The position numbers and the translations under genes are program-made. A stretch of 64,000 nt of DNA from Companilactobacillus metriopterae (GTDB lineage Bacteria; Bacillota; Bacilli; Lactobacillales; Lactobacillaceae), in assembly GCF_004117915.1 (NCBI RefSeq), contig NZ_RSTD01000001.1:907883-971882 (forward strand), read 5' to 3'. This document shows, in pieces, positions 26,903-36,109 of the stretch (within the stretch, counting starts at the first letter, position 1; every line of letters begins with the position of its first letter). The notes beneath the pieces are model-generated. The model had not been told where the DNA came from. It did not search any database and was given only the letters and a program-made list of their open reading frames with translations.

Positions 26903-27253
26903 ATGTCAGAAGATACTTTTCCTGAAAGAATTATCCAGGAATACGTCCCTGGTAAACAAATTACCCTTGCTCATATAATCGCTAACCCTAATCCAGATCT
27001 ATACGAAAAACTGGGTATTACCGACACTACTTTACCCATAGGTATTATTACTATTACTCCTTCTGAATCGTCTATTCTGGCTGGAGATATTGCAAGAAAG
27101 TCTGGTAATGTTCATATTGGATTCTTAGATAGATTTAGTGGATCGGTTTTTTTAGTCGGTAAAATAGACGATCTTATAGCATCTTTGGAGAGTGTGAATA
27201 ATTTCTTCTTGAATGAATTAAATTTTAATGTTACAAATATAACAAGAAGTTAA
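26903..27253 (+). CDS. Second PduU-like microcompartment shell protein
   Basis: This 116-residue circularly permuted BMC protein shares with the operon's PduU the start IIQEYVPGKQITLAHII, the segment IGIITITPSESSILAGDIA and DRFSGSVFLVG. The proteins differ at many positions, so this is an old paralogue. ATG at 26903 lies five bases after AGGTGA, which overlaps the flavin reductase stop; the two genes are coupled. Having a EutS/PduU-type protein outside the main operon and next to a reductase is unusual. It may give a variant facet tile. Confidence 0.92.
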   Translation: MSEDTFPERIIQEYVPGKQITLAHIIANPNPDLYEKLGITDTTLPIGIITITPSESSILAGDIARKSGNVHIGFLDRFSGSVFLVGKIDDLIASLESVNNFFLNELNFNVTNITRS

Positions 27254-27272
27254 ATAAAAAAGGGGAATAATT

Positions 27273-27656
27273 ATGTATAAAAAAATTGTTACTGTATTTA
27301 TGACTTTGGCATTGCTTTTCACAACAGGAGTTTCTGCAACAAATGTTGAAGCCAAAAAATCTAATGACAGCATTCATGTTACTTACGTATTGAAAGATGG
27401 TAAGAAACAAATTGCTAAGAAGAAAATCACTCTTAAGAAGAACTCATCAGTTATGACTGGTGTCAAAAAGGGTTGGACTGTTAAGGAAAAAGATGGATTC
27501 ATCACGTCTATTGATGGTCACAAACAAAATGAAAAGAAAAACAAATACTGGACTTTTACAGTAAACAAAAAGCAAGTTAACGTTGGCGCTAAAGACAAGA
27601 AATTAAAGAACAAAGATAACGTTGAATTCAAACTTGATACATATAAAGACAAATAA
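27273..27656 (+). CDS. Secreted DUF4430 (transcobalamin-C-like) protein
   Basis: This is a 127-residue exported protein. Residues 1-27 are a signal peptide (KK start, hydrophobic VTVFMTLALLFTTGVS, VEA cleavage region). The rest is strongly lysine-rich and ends in a DUF4430-type unit with GFITSIDGHKQNEKKNKYWTF, VNVGAKDKKLK and DNVEFKLD. This domain resembles the C-terminal part of transcobalamins. There is no lipobox, sortase signal or membrane anchor; the positive charge might hold it on teichoic acids. It begins 19 bases after the PduU-like gene with its own GGGG ribosome site. Corrinoid capture at the surface is a hypothesis from domain and context. Confidence 0.8.
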   Translation: MYKKIVTVFMTLALLFTTGVSATNVEAKKSNDSIHVTYVLKDGKKQIAKKKITLKKNSSVMTGVKKGWTVKEKDGFITSIDGHKQNEKKNKYWTFTVNKKQVNVGAKDKKLKNKDNVEFKLDTYKDK

Positions 27657-27688
27657 AAAAGCAATCCTTTAAAGGATTGCTTTTTTAT
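27655..27688. terminator. Bidirectional terminator between the DUF4430 gene and the AraC regulator gene
   Basis: A-run, GCAATCCTTT / AAAGGATTGC and T-run form a perfect inverted repeat centred at 27670/27671. It ends the rightward group and overlaps the last codons and stop of the leftward regulator gene. Confidence 0.88.
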
Positions 27689-28442
27689 TTTTTCTGTATT
27701 GTGTAGGATTAACCCCAGTATACTTTTTAAATATCTGACTGAAATACCCCACTCTTGTGAATCCAACCAGCTTTGATATATATTCAACAGAATAGTCGAA
27801 ATTTTCTAGTAGATCCATCGCCTTTTGAGTGCGCTTAACATTTAAAAAGTTAGAGAAATTTAGCCCCGTTTCTTGCTTAAATAGTTTACTCAAATAATAA
27901 TCTGATACATAGACGTGCTTAGCTATCTCACTTAAAGTTAAATTATCAGTTAAGTGATCATTAATATAGTCTATCGCTTTAAGGACTATTTCATTTTTTG
28001 TTTTTATTGATGAATAAATTATTAGTTCATGACTGAAATTTATAGGAGTGTTAAGAGTTTTTTCATAATCAATATATTTCTCTGTTCCTTTAATTGTTAA
28101 GATAAAATTACATATATTTTCCAAAATTTTCTGTAAAAAAAGATTTTGTTGTGCTAATTCTTTTGTATCATTCGAATCATCGGTATACCCAAAAAGATAT
28201 AATTTGAACTGATTGCTTTGGATATTCAGATAATTTGTAGAAAAATTTGAATGATTTGTTATGGCTTCAAGAGTAGTTGAGTTAATTTCTAAAGTAACAT
28301 CTACATAGCTTTGAATAATTTGATTACTATTATCTGTAATTAAAAAAATAAGATTATGACCATCAATGTAACTTTGAATGATATCTGAAATACTGATATC
28401 TGGATTATCGAGTATTGCTTTTAAATCAACTTTTTCACTCAT
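27669..28442 (-). CDS. AraC-family transcriptional regulator, probable pdu activator (PocR-like)
   Basis: This 257-residue protein has an N-terminal sensor region of about 150 residues without recognisable enzyme motifs and a C-terminal AraC DNA-binding domain. The latter has one helix-turn-helix in TLSEIAKHVYVSDYYLSKLFKQ and a second in SVEYISKLVGFTRVGYFSQIFKKYTGVNPTQYR. PocR, which activates pdu genes with propanediol or glycerol, is an AraC-family protein encoded next to pdu in Salmonella and lactobacilli. The chain here is shorter than typical PocR, and the N-terminal region was not firmly identified. Location and domain support pdu control. Confidence 0.82.
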   Translation of the reverse strand: MSEKVDLKAILDNPDISISDIIQSYIDGHNLIFLITDNSNQIIQSYVDVTLEINSTTLEAITNHSNFSTNYLNIQSNQFKLYLFGYTDDSNDTKELAQQNLFLQKILENICNFILTIKGTEKYIDYEKTLNTPINFSHELIIYSSIKTKNEIVLKAIDYINDHLTDNLTLSEIAKHVYVSDYYLSKLFKQETGLNFSNFLNVKRTQKAMDLLENFDYSVEYISKLVGFTRVGYFSQIFKKYTGVNPTQYRKNKKAIL

Positions 28443-28574
28443 GAAAACTCACTCCTGCTTTTGAATAATTCTAGCATAATTAAAAACAATATAATTAGTT
28501 TTATTCAAAAAAATTATTTACGATATACAATATTTAACGCTCTTAAAACATTAGTTTTGAGGTATCATAACTTT

Positions 28575-29471
28575 ATGTACATAAAAAATTATACCTACAA
28601 AAAAACATGTGGTGATGAGTCAGTACGTGATTACCTTACTAGACTGTACATCCCTAAAAAATGGCAACATAATCTGAGAGTCACTAAGTCAATTAAATTC
28701 AACAATGAATATCTTTCTTTTAATAGAATTATCCCTGATTTATCTGAAGTTGAATTTATGTTTGATTTTGCTCCTAGATCTGAAAATCAATTCTATGCAC
28801 CAGGAAATAAAGACATAACAGTAGTATATGAAAATGATGAGCTACTAGTAGTCAACAAACCTAGCGGTATAAAAACACATCCAAATCTTGCCACAGAAGA
28901 TGATACTCTCTTCAATGATATAGCTAGATATCTGGCACCTAATAATCAACCATATATGATTCATCGGATTGACATGCTAACTAGTGGTTTAGTTTTAGTT
29001 GCAAAAACACCATATGTTGTCCCACAACTTGTCAGACAACTGTCAAAAAAAGAATTACGTCGGTCATATCTGGCTATAGTTAATTTAGAATCCCCTATTC
29101 CTAATGAAGGAAATATTGTTGATCCTATTGGATTAGATCCTGATAATAAAAGGAAACGTAAAGTCAGAATTGATGGAGACTATGCTGAAACTCATTTCAA
29201 AGTAATCGAGAAAGATATAAACTATGCTCTAGTTGAATTATCTCTTGAAACCGGACGTACACATCAAATAAGAGTTCACCTTTCTGAACATGGTTGGCCA
29301 ATAGTGAATGATACTCTATACAATAGTAAAAACATTAATTCTTCATTATTAATGTTACATGCATTTAAATTATATTTTAGAGATCCGTTTACTCAAGAAT
29401 CAGTTACCGTAACTACAGCTGCACCTAAATATTTTGAAGACTTTATAAAAAAAATCTCCAGATCTAAATGA
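28575..29471 (+). CDS. RluA-family rRNA/tRNA pseudouridine synthase
   Basis: This 298-residue enzyme has the catalytic aspartate in MIHRIDMLTSGLVLVAK and further family motifs VVNKPSGIKTHP, LRRSYLAIV and ETGRTHQIRVHL. It isomerises specific uridines in structural RNA. The ATG at 28575 is chosen because it gives the usual RluD-type length and follows GAGG; an open frame extends 38 codons upstream from a TTG without a ribosome site. The exact target base cannot be told from sequence. It lies divergently from the AraC gene. Confidence 0.88.
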   Translation: MYIKNYTYKKTCGDESVRDYLTRLYIPKKWQHNLRVTKSIKFNNEYLSFNRIIPDLSEVEFMFDFAPRSENQFYAPGNKDITVVYENDELLVVNKPSGIKTHPNLATEDDTLFNDIARYLAPNNQPYMIHRIDMLTSGLVLVAKTPYVVPQLVRQLSKKELRRSYLAIVNLESPIPNEGNIVDPIGLDPDNKRKRKVRIDGDYAETHFKVIEKDINYALVELSLETGRTHQIRVHLSEHGWPIVNDTLYNSKNINSSLLMLHAFKLYFRDPFTQESVTVTTAAPKYFEDFIKKISRSK

Positions 29472-29486
29472 TCTGGAGATTTTTTT
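29451..29486. terminator. Terminator between the pseudouridine synthase and prenyltransferase genes
   Basis: A 14-bp perfect stem AAAATCTCCAGATC / GATCTGGAGATTTT (29451-29464 with 29470-29483, loop TAAAT) is flanked by A and T runs, so it can serve both convergent genes. Confidence 0.88.
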
Positions 29487-30399
29487 ATTTAAATATAACT
29501 TTAATGACAGCACCGATAGCAATTAATCCAATATATGATAATACAAATTTAGAAATTGCCTTCATAACCAAAGGATAAGTTTTTGTTTTAACTTGTTCTT
29601 TGAAATAAGGTTTGAAAGTACTCCATATATTTGGGTATAACAAAATTAGAATTAATGTAGTATATGGTGTCACTTTCAAAATAACTAGGATAGGAACTAA
29701 CAAGAATGCTAGTGCCCACAAAGCTTTGAACAAACTGATGGCATTATCGTGACCTATTTTATAAGGTAGAGTGTATCTGCCATTCTTGACATCCTCATCT
29801 AAGTCACAAGTGTTATTACATAATTGTGCAGAGAATACGACAAATGTATTAGGTAAACAGAAGATTATCAAATTAATCACTGTACTTGAATCTAATGTTC
29901 CAACATTTACTAATCCCAAAATTACATAGATTACTGGAATCAAGATAGATATTGCGATAGAAACCAAGGTTTCACCAAATATTGTTGAATTAATTGGCCT
30001 AGGACCAGCTGAGTATAGCATCCCTATACCAACACCTATTATTCCTAAAACTAATGTTATCCAATTAGTTAGGTAAACCAAGACTAAGCCCAGAATAATA
30101 ACTACAAGACCTAGACCATACATCCACTTACGAATGGTTCCCAACATTCCGCGACTCATACCCACAGTACTAATCTTAGTACGGTAAAATTCATCCTTAG
30201 AATGTTTAAAATCCATATAGTTATTATGGAAATTAATAAACATGTGATCAAATATTACTACTATTAAAGCTAATATTCCTGTTAGAAAATTAAACTTTCC
30301 AAATTGTAGATAACAAAAACTGGCTGCCAAGACAAACCATGAGACATCTAAAACTGTACTTTTTACTTCAGAAAGTTCTACAAAGAGTGCTCTATTCAT
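29485..30399 (-). CDS. UbiA-family prenyltransferase (MenA-like)
   Basis: This 304-residue membrane protein has eight or nine hydrophobic segments. The first prenyl-diphosphate/Mg2+ motif is visible as NFHNNYMDFKHSKDE near residues 56-70, and a second Asp-rich loop CNNTCDLDEDVKNGRYTLP near 195-213. Such enzymes attach an isoprenoid tail to an aromatic ring; 1,4-dihydroxy-2-naphthoate is the usual acceptor in lactobacilli (menaquinone pathway). No other men gene is in the window, so the acceptor is inferred. It lies 15 bases after argS on the same strand. Confidence 0.85.
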   Translation of the reverse strand: MNRALFVELSEVKSTVLDVSWFVLAASFCYLQFGKFNFLTGILALIVVIFDHMFINFHNNYMDFKHSKDEFYRTKISTVGMSRGMLGTIRKWMYGLGLVVIILGLVLVYLTNWITLVLGIIGVGIGMLYSAGPRPINSTIFGETLVSIAISILIPVIYVILGLVNVGTLDSSTVINLIIFCLPNTFVVFSAQLCNNTCDLDEDVKNGRYTLPYKIGHDNAISLFKALWALAFLLVPILVILKVTPYTTLILILLYPNIWSTFKPYFKEQVKTKTYPLVMKAISKFVLSYIGLIAIGAVIKVIFK

Positions 30400-30414
30400 T
30401 TTTAAACCCCAATC

Positions 30415-32109
30415 CTACATTTCTTCAGGTGCTTTAACACCTAATAGGTCTAATGAAGATTGTAAAACAACTGATACTGATTTCACAAGTGCTAAACGAG
30501 CCTGTAATCCTTCATCATCTGAAAGAATCTTGCTATGTGCATAATATTGATTGAAACTCTTAGCCAAACGTAGTGAATATTTTGCTATAACTGATGGTTC
30601 ATATGTGCGTCCTGCACGAGCAATTGTTTCTGGAAATTCTTGAATTAATTTTACAGTGTCCCAAGCATTAGGATCATCAATTCCAAAATCTTCTCCAGCA
30701 ATAAGTTCAACATCACCAGCTTTTCTTAAGATACTCAAAGCTCTGGCATTTGTATATTGAACGTAAGGACCTGTTTCACCTTCAAAACGAACAACTTCTT
30801 CAAGATTGAAATCAAAATTATCGCGACGTTCATTCTTCAAATCGTGGAATACAACAGCACCTACACCAACAGCTTCAGCAACTTCATCTTTATTTTTCAA
30901 ATCAGGATTTTTTTCATTGATTTGTTTTTTAGCTAGATCCACGGCATCATTCAAAACATTTTCTAGCAAGATAACTCTACCCTTACGAGTTGACAGCTTC
31001 TTACCGCCAGTTGTAATTAGACCAAACTCAATGTGGTGAATATCATCTGACCAGTCATAACCCATCATCTTTAAAACAGCTTTTAATTTCTTGAAGTGTT
31101 CACTTTGTTCACTACCAACAACATAAAGTGATTCTACAAAGTTGTATTCATTTTTACGGTAAATAGCTGCTGCTAAATCACGAGTAATATATAGTGTTGC
31201 TCCATCAGTTTTGCGGATAAGAGCAGGTGAAAGGTCTAAGTCTGAAAGATCAACGATTTCAGCTCCACGACTTTCTTGTAATAGTCCCTTTTCGTTGATT
31301 GTATCAATAACAGCATCCATCTTATCATTGTAGAATGCTTCACCATTGTAAGAATCAAATTGAACGTCTAGTCGATCGTAAACTTTTTGGAATTCACTCA
31401 AGGATAGATCTCTAAACCATTTCCATAGTTCAAGTGATTCTTCATCTCCGTCTTCCATACCCTTAAACCAAGAACGTGCTTCGTCTTCTAGTTCAGGATG
31501 TTCTTCTGCTTCATCATGAAACTTAACATAATACTTCAACAAGTTGTTAATAGGATCTTTTTCAACTTCTTCTTTTGATCCCCATTTTTTATAACCAACA
31601 ATTAATTTTCCAAATTGAGTACCCCAATCACCTAAGTGATTGATTTTAATTGGGTTATAGTTCAACTTACTAATGATTTTTGCAATTGAGTTACCAATAA
31701 CAGTCGAACGTAAATGTCCCATTGACATTGGTTTGGCAATATTTGGTGATGACATGTCTATAGGTACATTGCCACCCTTACCAATATTTTGGTCACCATA
31801 GTCATCTTCTTCATTGATAACAGCAGTAATAACATCATTTGAAAATGCCCTCTTATCAAGGAAAAAGTTGATATATGCACCTGCATTAACAACTTTTTCA
31901 AATCCATCTGAATTAATTTGACCCACTAATTCTTCAGCAATTTGATTTGGAGCTTTATGTAATGACTTAGCCAAGATAAATGTTGGGAAAGCTAAATCTC
32001 CTAAATCAGATGTTTTTGGCTTTTCTAGTAAATTAAATACTTGTTCTTCAGTAATTTCTTCAGGTAAAACTTTTAAAAGTGCTTGAGTTGCAAGATTTTT
32101 TGATTCCAT
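30415..32109 (-). CDS. argS: Arginyl-tRNA synthetase
   Basis: This 564-residue class I synthetase has the HIGH-like motif SPNIAKPMSMGHLRS near residues 122-135 and the KMSKS counterpart GKKLSTRKG near 363-371. The C-terminal anticodon-binding domain contains EGETGPYVQYTNARA-type sequence. It charges tRNA-Arg. It is preceded by a T-box leader, so uncharged tRNA-Arg should raise its expression. It neighbours argGH and the arc operon, an arginine-centred block. Confidence 0.96.
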   Translation of the reverse strand: MESKNLATQALLKVLPEEITEEQVFNLLEKPKTSDLGDLAFPTFILAKSLHKAPNQIAEELVGQINSDGFEKVVNAGAYINFFLDKRAFSNDVITAVINEEDDYGDQNIGKGGNVPIDMSSPNIAKPMSMGHLRSTVIGNSIAKIISKLNYNPIKINHLGDWGTQFGKLIVGYKKWGSKEEVEKDPINNLLKYYVKFHDEAEEHPELEDEARSWFKGMEDGDEESLELWKWFRDLSLSEFQKVYDRLDVQFDSYNGEAFYNDKMDAVIDTINEKGLLQESRGAEIVDLSDLDLSPALIRKTDGATLYITRDLAAAIYRKNEYNFVESLYVVGSEQSEHFKKLKAVLKMMGYDWSDDIHHIEFGLITTGGKKLSTRKGRVILLENVLNDAVDLAKKQINEKNPDLKNKDEVAEAVGVGAVVFHDLKNERRDNFDFNLEEVVRFEGETGPYVQYTNARALSILRKAGDVELIAGEDFGIDDPNAWDTVKLIQEFPETIARAGRTYEPSVIAKYSLRLAKSFNQYYAHSKILSDDEGLQARLALVKSVSVVLQSSLDLLGVKAPEEM

Positions 32110-32125
32110 AATTTCCTCCTAAAAT

Positions 32126-32325
32126 AAAAAAAGCCTCTTTCAATAAACATTGAAAGAGACGAGATTACCCGCGGTACCACTCTAATTGATTAAGATCCAC
32201 TCAAAATACAAATTATTAAATTGTACAAAGGGTACGACTTAATCATTGATTCAGTTGGCTCACACCACCCCAACCTCGCTTAGAATCTACCGACTAATTA
32301 GTCCTTCGTTGCCTAAAATAATAGC
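32126..32325 (-). promoter_or_regulatory. T-box leader of argS
   Basis: Read leftward, the leader contains the T-box core AGAGTGGTACCGCGGG (32168-32183), a stem-I region starting near 32325, and a terminator hairpin CTCTTTCAAT/ATTGAAAGAG (32135-32158) with a T run. The specifier codon was not assigned with confidence. The 429-base gap to argG (32110-32538) also contains the argG leader, in which no promoter was clearly resolved. Confidence 0.88.
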
Positions 32326-32538
32326 ATATAAGAAGTTTTTAGACAATACTAAACTAATAGTTAAAAATTATTATTTCATACCTGAACATTAAATTTAATT
32401 TAATTTTTTAAATTCGTATTTAGGTAGAAAGTTTTTATTAACTCTCACTTTTAATAATTTGAGTTGTCATTTTTTTAAGCTGGTGTTAACCTGTGTTCAT
32501 AAAATTAATTTTTTTCTAATTATTGGAGGGGAACAATT

Positions 32539-33765
32539 ATGACAGAAACAAATAAAGTAGTATTAGCATATTCCGGAGGCCTTGATACATCAGTGGCCAT
32601 TCCTTGGTTAAAAAATAAAGGATATGACGTCATCGTCTGTTGTGTCAACGTTGGCGAAGGTAAAGATCCCGAATTCATTAAACAAAAAGCAATTAACGCC
32701 GGTGCAATCAAAGCGTACTCACTAGATACATTGGATGAGTACGCTGATAATTATCTATCAGTTGCACTACAAGGTCACACCCTTTATGAAGGTGTTTATC
32801 CTTTGCTATCTGCCCTATCCCGACCACTTATTAGTAAAAAATTAGTTGAAATTGCACATTTAGAAGATGCAAAAGCTATTGCACACGGGTGTACTGGTAA
32901 AGGAAACGATCAGGTACGTTTTGAGGTAGCTATTCACGCATTGGCACCAGATATTGAAGTATTAAGTCCTGTACGTGATTGGCATTGGTCTCGTGAAGAA
33001 GAAATTGAGTACGCTGAAGAAAATAATATTCCAATTCCAATCGATTTAGACTCACCTTACTCAATTGACGCAAATATTTGGGGTCGTGCTAATGAGTGTG
33101 GAATACTTGAAGATCCATGGGAACAGGCACCTGAGGATGCGTTTGATATTACAAAATCAATTGAAGAAGCACCTAATGAGGCCACTGAAGTAGAAATCGA
33201 ATTCCAACAAGGACTTCCTGTATCTCTGAATGGAAATGAAATGTCATTTTCTGAAATTATTCAAAAATTAAATGTTATCGCAGGTGAAAATGCAATAGGA
33301 CGTATCGATCATATTGAAAATCGACTTGTAGGAATCAAGTCACGTGAAGTATATGAAACACCCGCAGCTATGGTACTTTTAAAAGCTCATTCTGAATTAG
33401 AAGATCTAACATTAGAGAGAAGTTTGGCACACTTTAAACCTGTAATCGAAAAAGAATTGAGTGAAATTATTTATAATGGACTATGGTTTTCACCATTAAT
33501 GGACTCTCTTCTTTCATTTTTAAAAGAAAGCCAAAAAGTTGTAAATGGTGTAGTAAAACTTAAATTAATTAAGGGTAATATTTGGGTTCTAGGACGTAAA
33601 TCTGCTAATTCTCTATACAATAAAGACTTGGCCACTTACACATCTGCAGACTCATTTGATCAAGAAAGTGCCAAAGGTTTTATTAAACTATGGGGACTTC
33701 CAACACAGGTCTTTGCCCAAGTCGATGCCAAAATTAATAATGCTGAAAATTCGGTGAAATCATGA
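32539..33765 (+). CDS. argG: Argininosuccinate synthase
   Basis: This 408-residue enzyme has the ATP pyrophosphatase P-loop [10 protein letters not shown] (9-18) and the family segments [13 protein letters not shown] and [16 protein letters not shown]. It joins citrulline and aspartate to argininosuccinate. It starts after GGAGGGG and overlaps argH by four bases. In the absence of other arg genes here, citrulline could come from the arc pathway. Confidence 0.97.
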   Translation: MTETNKVVLAYSGGLDTSVAIPWLKNKGYDVIVCCVNVGEGKDPEFIKQKAINAGAIKAYSLDTLDEYADNYLSVALQGHTLYEGVYPLLSALSRPLISKKLVEIAHLEDAKAIAHGCTGKGNDQVRFEVAIHALAPDIEVLSPVRDWHWSREEEIEYAEENNIPIPIDLDSPYSIDANIWGRANECGILEDPWEQAPEDAFDITKSIEEAPNEATEVEIEFQQGLPVSLNGNEMSFSEIIQKLNVIAGENAIGRIDHIENRLVGIKSREVYETPAAMVLLKAHSELEDLTLERSLAHFKPVIEKELSEIIYNGLWFSPLMDSLLSFLKESQKVVNGVVKLKLIKGNIWVLGRKSANSLYNKDLATYTSADSFDQESAKGFIKLWGLPTQVFAQVDAKINNAENSVKS

Positions 33766-35141
33766 GTACAAAAAAATTATGGGGTGGTCGCTTTAGTGAA
33801 GAAGCCGACCCATGGGTAAATGAGTTTGGCGCTTCTATTGCATTTGATCAATTAATGACAAAAGAAGATATTCTGGGTTCACTCGCACATGTAAAAATGC
33901 TTAAAAAAACTGGAATTCTTAATAATGAAGATGCCGACAAAATAATAAAAGGCCTAGAAGAAATTTCAGATGAATATGATGCAGGAACTCTAGTTTTCGA
34001 TGTTGAAAATGAAGATATTCATATGAATATAGAAAGTATTCTTACTAAAAAAATTGGTCCTGTTGCCGGAAAATTACATACTGGACGTTCAAGAAATGAT
34101 CAGGTAGCAACTGATTTTCACCTTTATTTAAAAAATCGATTGCCAATTATTATAGAAGAACTTTACAATTTACAAAAAACTCTTATAAAACTTGCTGAAG
34201 AAAACGTAGAGACTATCATGCCTGGATATACTCATCTACAACATGCACAGCCTATTTCATATGGTCATTATTTAATGGCATACTACTCAATGTTTAAAAG
34301 AGACATTGATCGATTTGAATTCAATATGAAACATACTGATATTTCTCCTTTGGGTGCTGCAGCTTTAGCAGGAACAACATTCCCTATCGATCGCGAGTTT
34401 TCTGCAAAAGAATTAGGATTCAATGAAGTATACAGTAACTCTCTAGATGCAGTTTCAGATCGTGACTTTGCTTTAGAATTTTTGAGCAATGCATCAATCC
34501 TTATGATGCATCTCTCTAGATTCTGCGAAGAAATAAGTATGTGGGTAAGCTTTGAATTTCAATATATCGAATTAAGTGATCAATTCACTACTGGAAGTAG
34601 CATTATGCCCCAGAAGAAAAATCCAGATATGGCAGAACTTATCCGTGGAAAAAGTGGTCGTGTCTACGGTAACCTACTGGGTCTTTTATCTACTATGAAA
34701 TCTCTACCACTAGCATATAATAAGGATTTACAAGAGGATAAAGAAGGCGTTTTTGACACTGTAAAAACTATTATTCCATCATTAAAAGTATTCAATGGAA
34801 TGATTTCTTCAATCAAAATAAATAAAGATAAAATGTACGCAGCTACAGAAAATGATTATTCCAACGCTACAGAGTTAGCAGATTATCTAAGTTCCAAGGG
34901 TATTCCCTTTAGAGAAGCACATGCTATTGTTGGAAAATTAGTTTTAGAGTGTATTCAAAGAAACATTAACTTACAAGATCTTAGCATTACAGAATTTAAA
35001 AACATTTCTAATCTGATTGAAGATGACATATACGAAATATTAAAACCTGAGATTGCGGTTCAACGCCGAAATTCTCTAGGTGGTACAAGCTTTGAACAAA
35101 TTAAAAAACAAATCCAACAAGCAAAAAAAGACATCCAATAG
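33762..35141 (+). CDS. argH: Argininosuccinate lyase
   Basis: This 459-residue member of the fumarase/aspartase superfamily has the signature [15 protein letters not shown] near residues 277-291, [13 protein letters not shown] near 106-118 and [14 protein letters not shown] near 156-169. It releases arginine and fumarate. It forms a two-gene operon with argG. The stop codon lies within the loop of the shared terminator. Confidence 0.97.
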   Translation: MSTKKLWGGRFSEEADPWVNEFGASIAFDQLMTKEDILGSLAHVKMLKKTGILNNEDADKIIKGLEEISDEYDAGTLVFDVENEDIHMNIESILTKKIGPVAGKLHTGRSRNDQVATDFHLYLKNRLPIIIEELYNLQKTLIKLAEENVETIMPGYTHLQHAQPISYGHYLMAYYSMFKRDIDRFEFNMKHTDISPLGAAALAGTTFPIDREFSAKELGFNEVYSNSLDAVSDRDFALEFLSNASILMMHLSRFCEEISMWVSFEFQYIELSDQFTTGSSIMPQKKNPDMAELIRGKSGRVYGNLLGLLSTMKSLPLAYNKDLQEDKEGVFDTVKTIIPSLKVFNGMISSIKINKDKMYAATENDYSNATELADYLSSKGIPFREAHAIVGKLVLECIQRNINLQDLSITEFKNISNLIEDDIYEILKPEIAVQRRNSLGGTSFEQIKKQIQQAKKDIQ

Positions 35142-35157
35142 GATGTCTTTTTTTTAT
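35123..35157. terminator. Shared terminator between argH and arcC
   Basis: AAAGACATCC / GGATGTCTTT (35127-35136 with 35141-35150, loop AATA) is flanked by A and T runs on both sides. It serves the convergent arginine synthesis and catabolism operons and overlaps the argH stop. Confidence 0.9.
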
Positions 35158-36095
35158 TTATGAATTGTTGTTCCTTGATTACCAGCGATAATTTCTTTTA
35201 CATCATCTAAGGCACCGATAACAGCAGCGTTACCAGATTCATTTACAAAATTAATAGCTGCTTGAACTTTAGGCATCATACTACCCTTTGCAAATTCATT
35301 ATTATCTACGTGTTTTTGAATATCATCTACGGCAACATCAAATACTTCTTCTTGATTTTCCTTACCAAAGTTATAGAAAACTCCACCTACAGAAGTAAGA
35401 ATAATAAGTTTGTCTGCCTTAACTAATGAGGCAATTTTAGCAGCACTAAAGTCTTTATCAATAACTGCTTCAGTACCTGTCAACTTGTTGCCATCTTTTA
35501 TAACTGGGATACCACCACCACCAGCAACGATAGGAATGAAGCCAGCATCTGTCATAGCTTCAACAACTGGATATTCATTGATTTCTACAGGTTTAGGTGA
35601 AGGAACTACTCTTCTGTATCCACGTCCTGAATCTTCTACTATAGTCCAGTCAGAATGTTCTTTTCTCAAGCTTTCGGCTTGATCTTCTGTATAGAATGGT
35701 CCGATTGGTTTTGTAGGATCTGTAAACGCTGAATCATTTTTATCAACGATAGTTTGAGTTACTATAGTTGCGACTTGCTTATCAATTCCGTTTTCCAAAA
35801 GTACTTCTTTCATAGCATTTTGGAACCAATAACCAATACTTCCTTCTGTCATAGCACCACAAGAATCTAGTGGCAATGCAGGATTCTTTTCACTGTCTGC
35901 AGCAGCTTGTTGTAATAACAAGTTACCTACTTGAGGGCCATTACCATGAGTAATTATAAGCTCTTTGCCACTTTTTACAAATTCCACAAGTGACTCGCAA
36001 GTTTTTTTAACTGCTGCTTGTTGTGCTTCTGCACTAGCATCTGTACTCAAAATAGCATTTCCACCTAAGGCAACTACTATGCGTTCTTTAGTCAT
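35154..36095 (-). CDS. arcC: Carbamate kinase
   Basis: This 313-residue enzyme of the amino-acid kinase family has the N-terminal VVALGGNAIL, GNGPQVGNLLLQQ near 50-62 and GGGGIPV near 198-204. It transfers phosphate from carbamoyl phosphate to ADP, the ATP-yielding last step of arginine deimination. It is the last gene of the arcA-arcB-arcD-arcT-arcC operon. Confidence 0.96.
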   Translation of the reverse strand: MTKERIVVALGGNAILSTDASAEAQQAAVKKTCESLVEFVKSGKELIITHGNGPQVGNLLLQQAAADSEKNPALPLDSCGAMTEGSIGYWFQNAMKEVLLENGIDKQVATIVTQTIVDKNDSAFTDPTKPIGPFYTEDQAESLRKEHSDWTIVEDSGRGYRRVVPSPKPVEINEYPVVEAMTDAGFIPIVAGGGGIPVIKDGNKLTGTEAVIDKDFSAAKIASLVKADKLIILTSVGGVFYNFGKENQEEVFDVAVDDIQKHVDNNEFAKGSMMPKVQAAINFVNESGNAAVIGALDDVKEIIAGNQGTTIHK

Positions 36096-36109
36096 AATTA
36101 TTTCTCCAA

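Noticed and set aside
27669..28442. Regarding the AraC regulator as truncated PocR
   Set aside because: It is shorter than typical PocR, but the frame is intact from a good start to the shared terminator and both helix-turn-helix motifs are complete, so no truncation is shown.
28461..28574. N-terminal extension of the pseudouridine synthase from a TTG
   Set aside because: No ribosome site before the TTG, unusual composition and overlap with the promoter region; the ATG at 28575 gives the family length.
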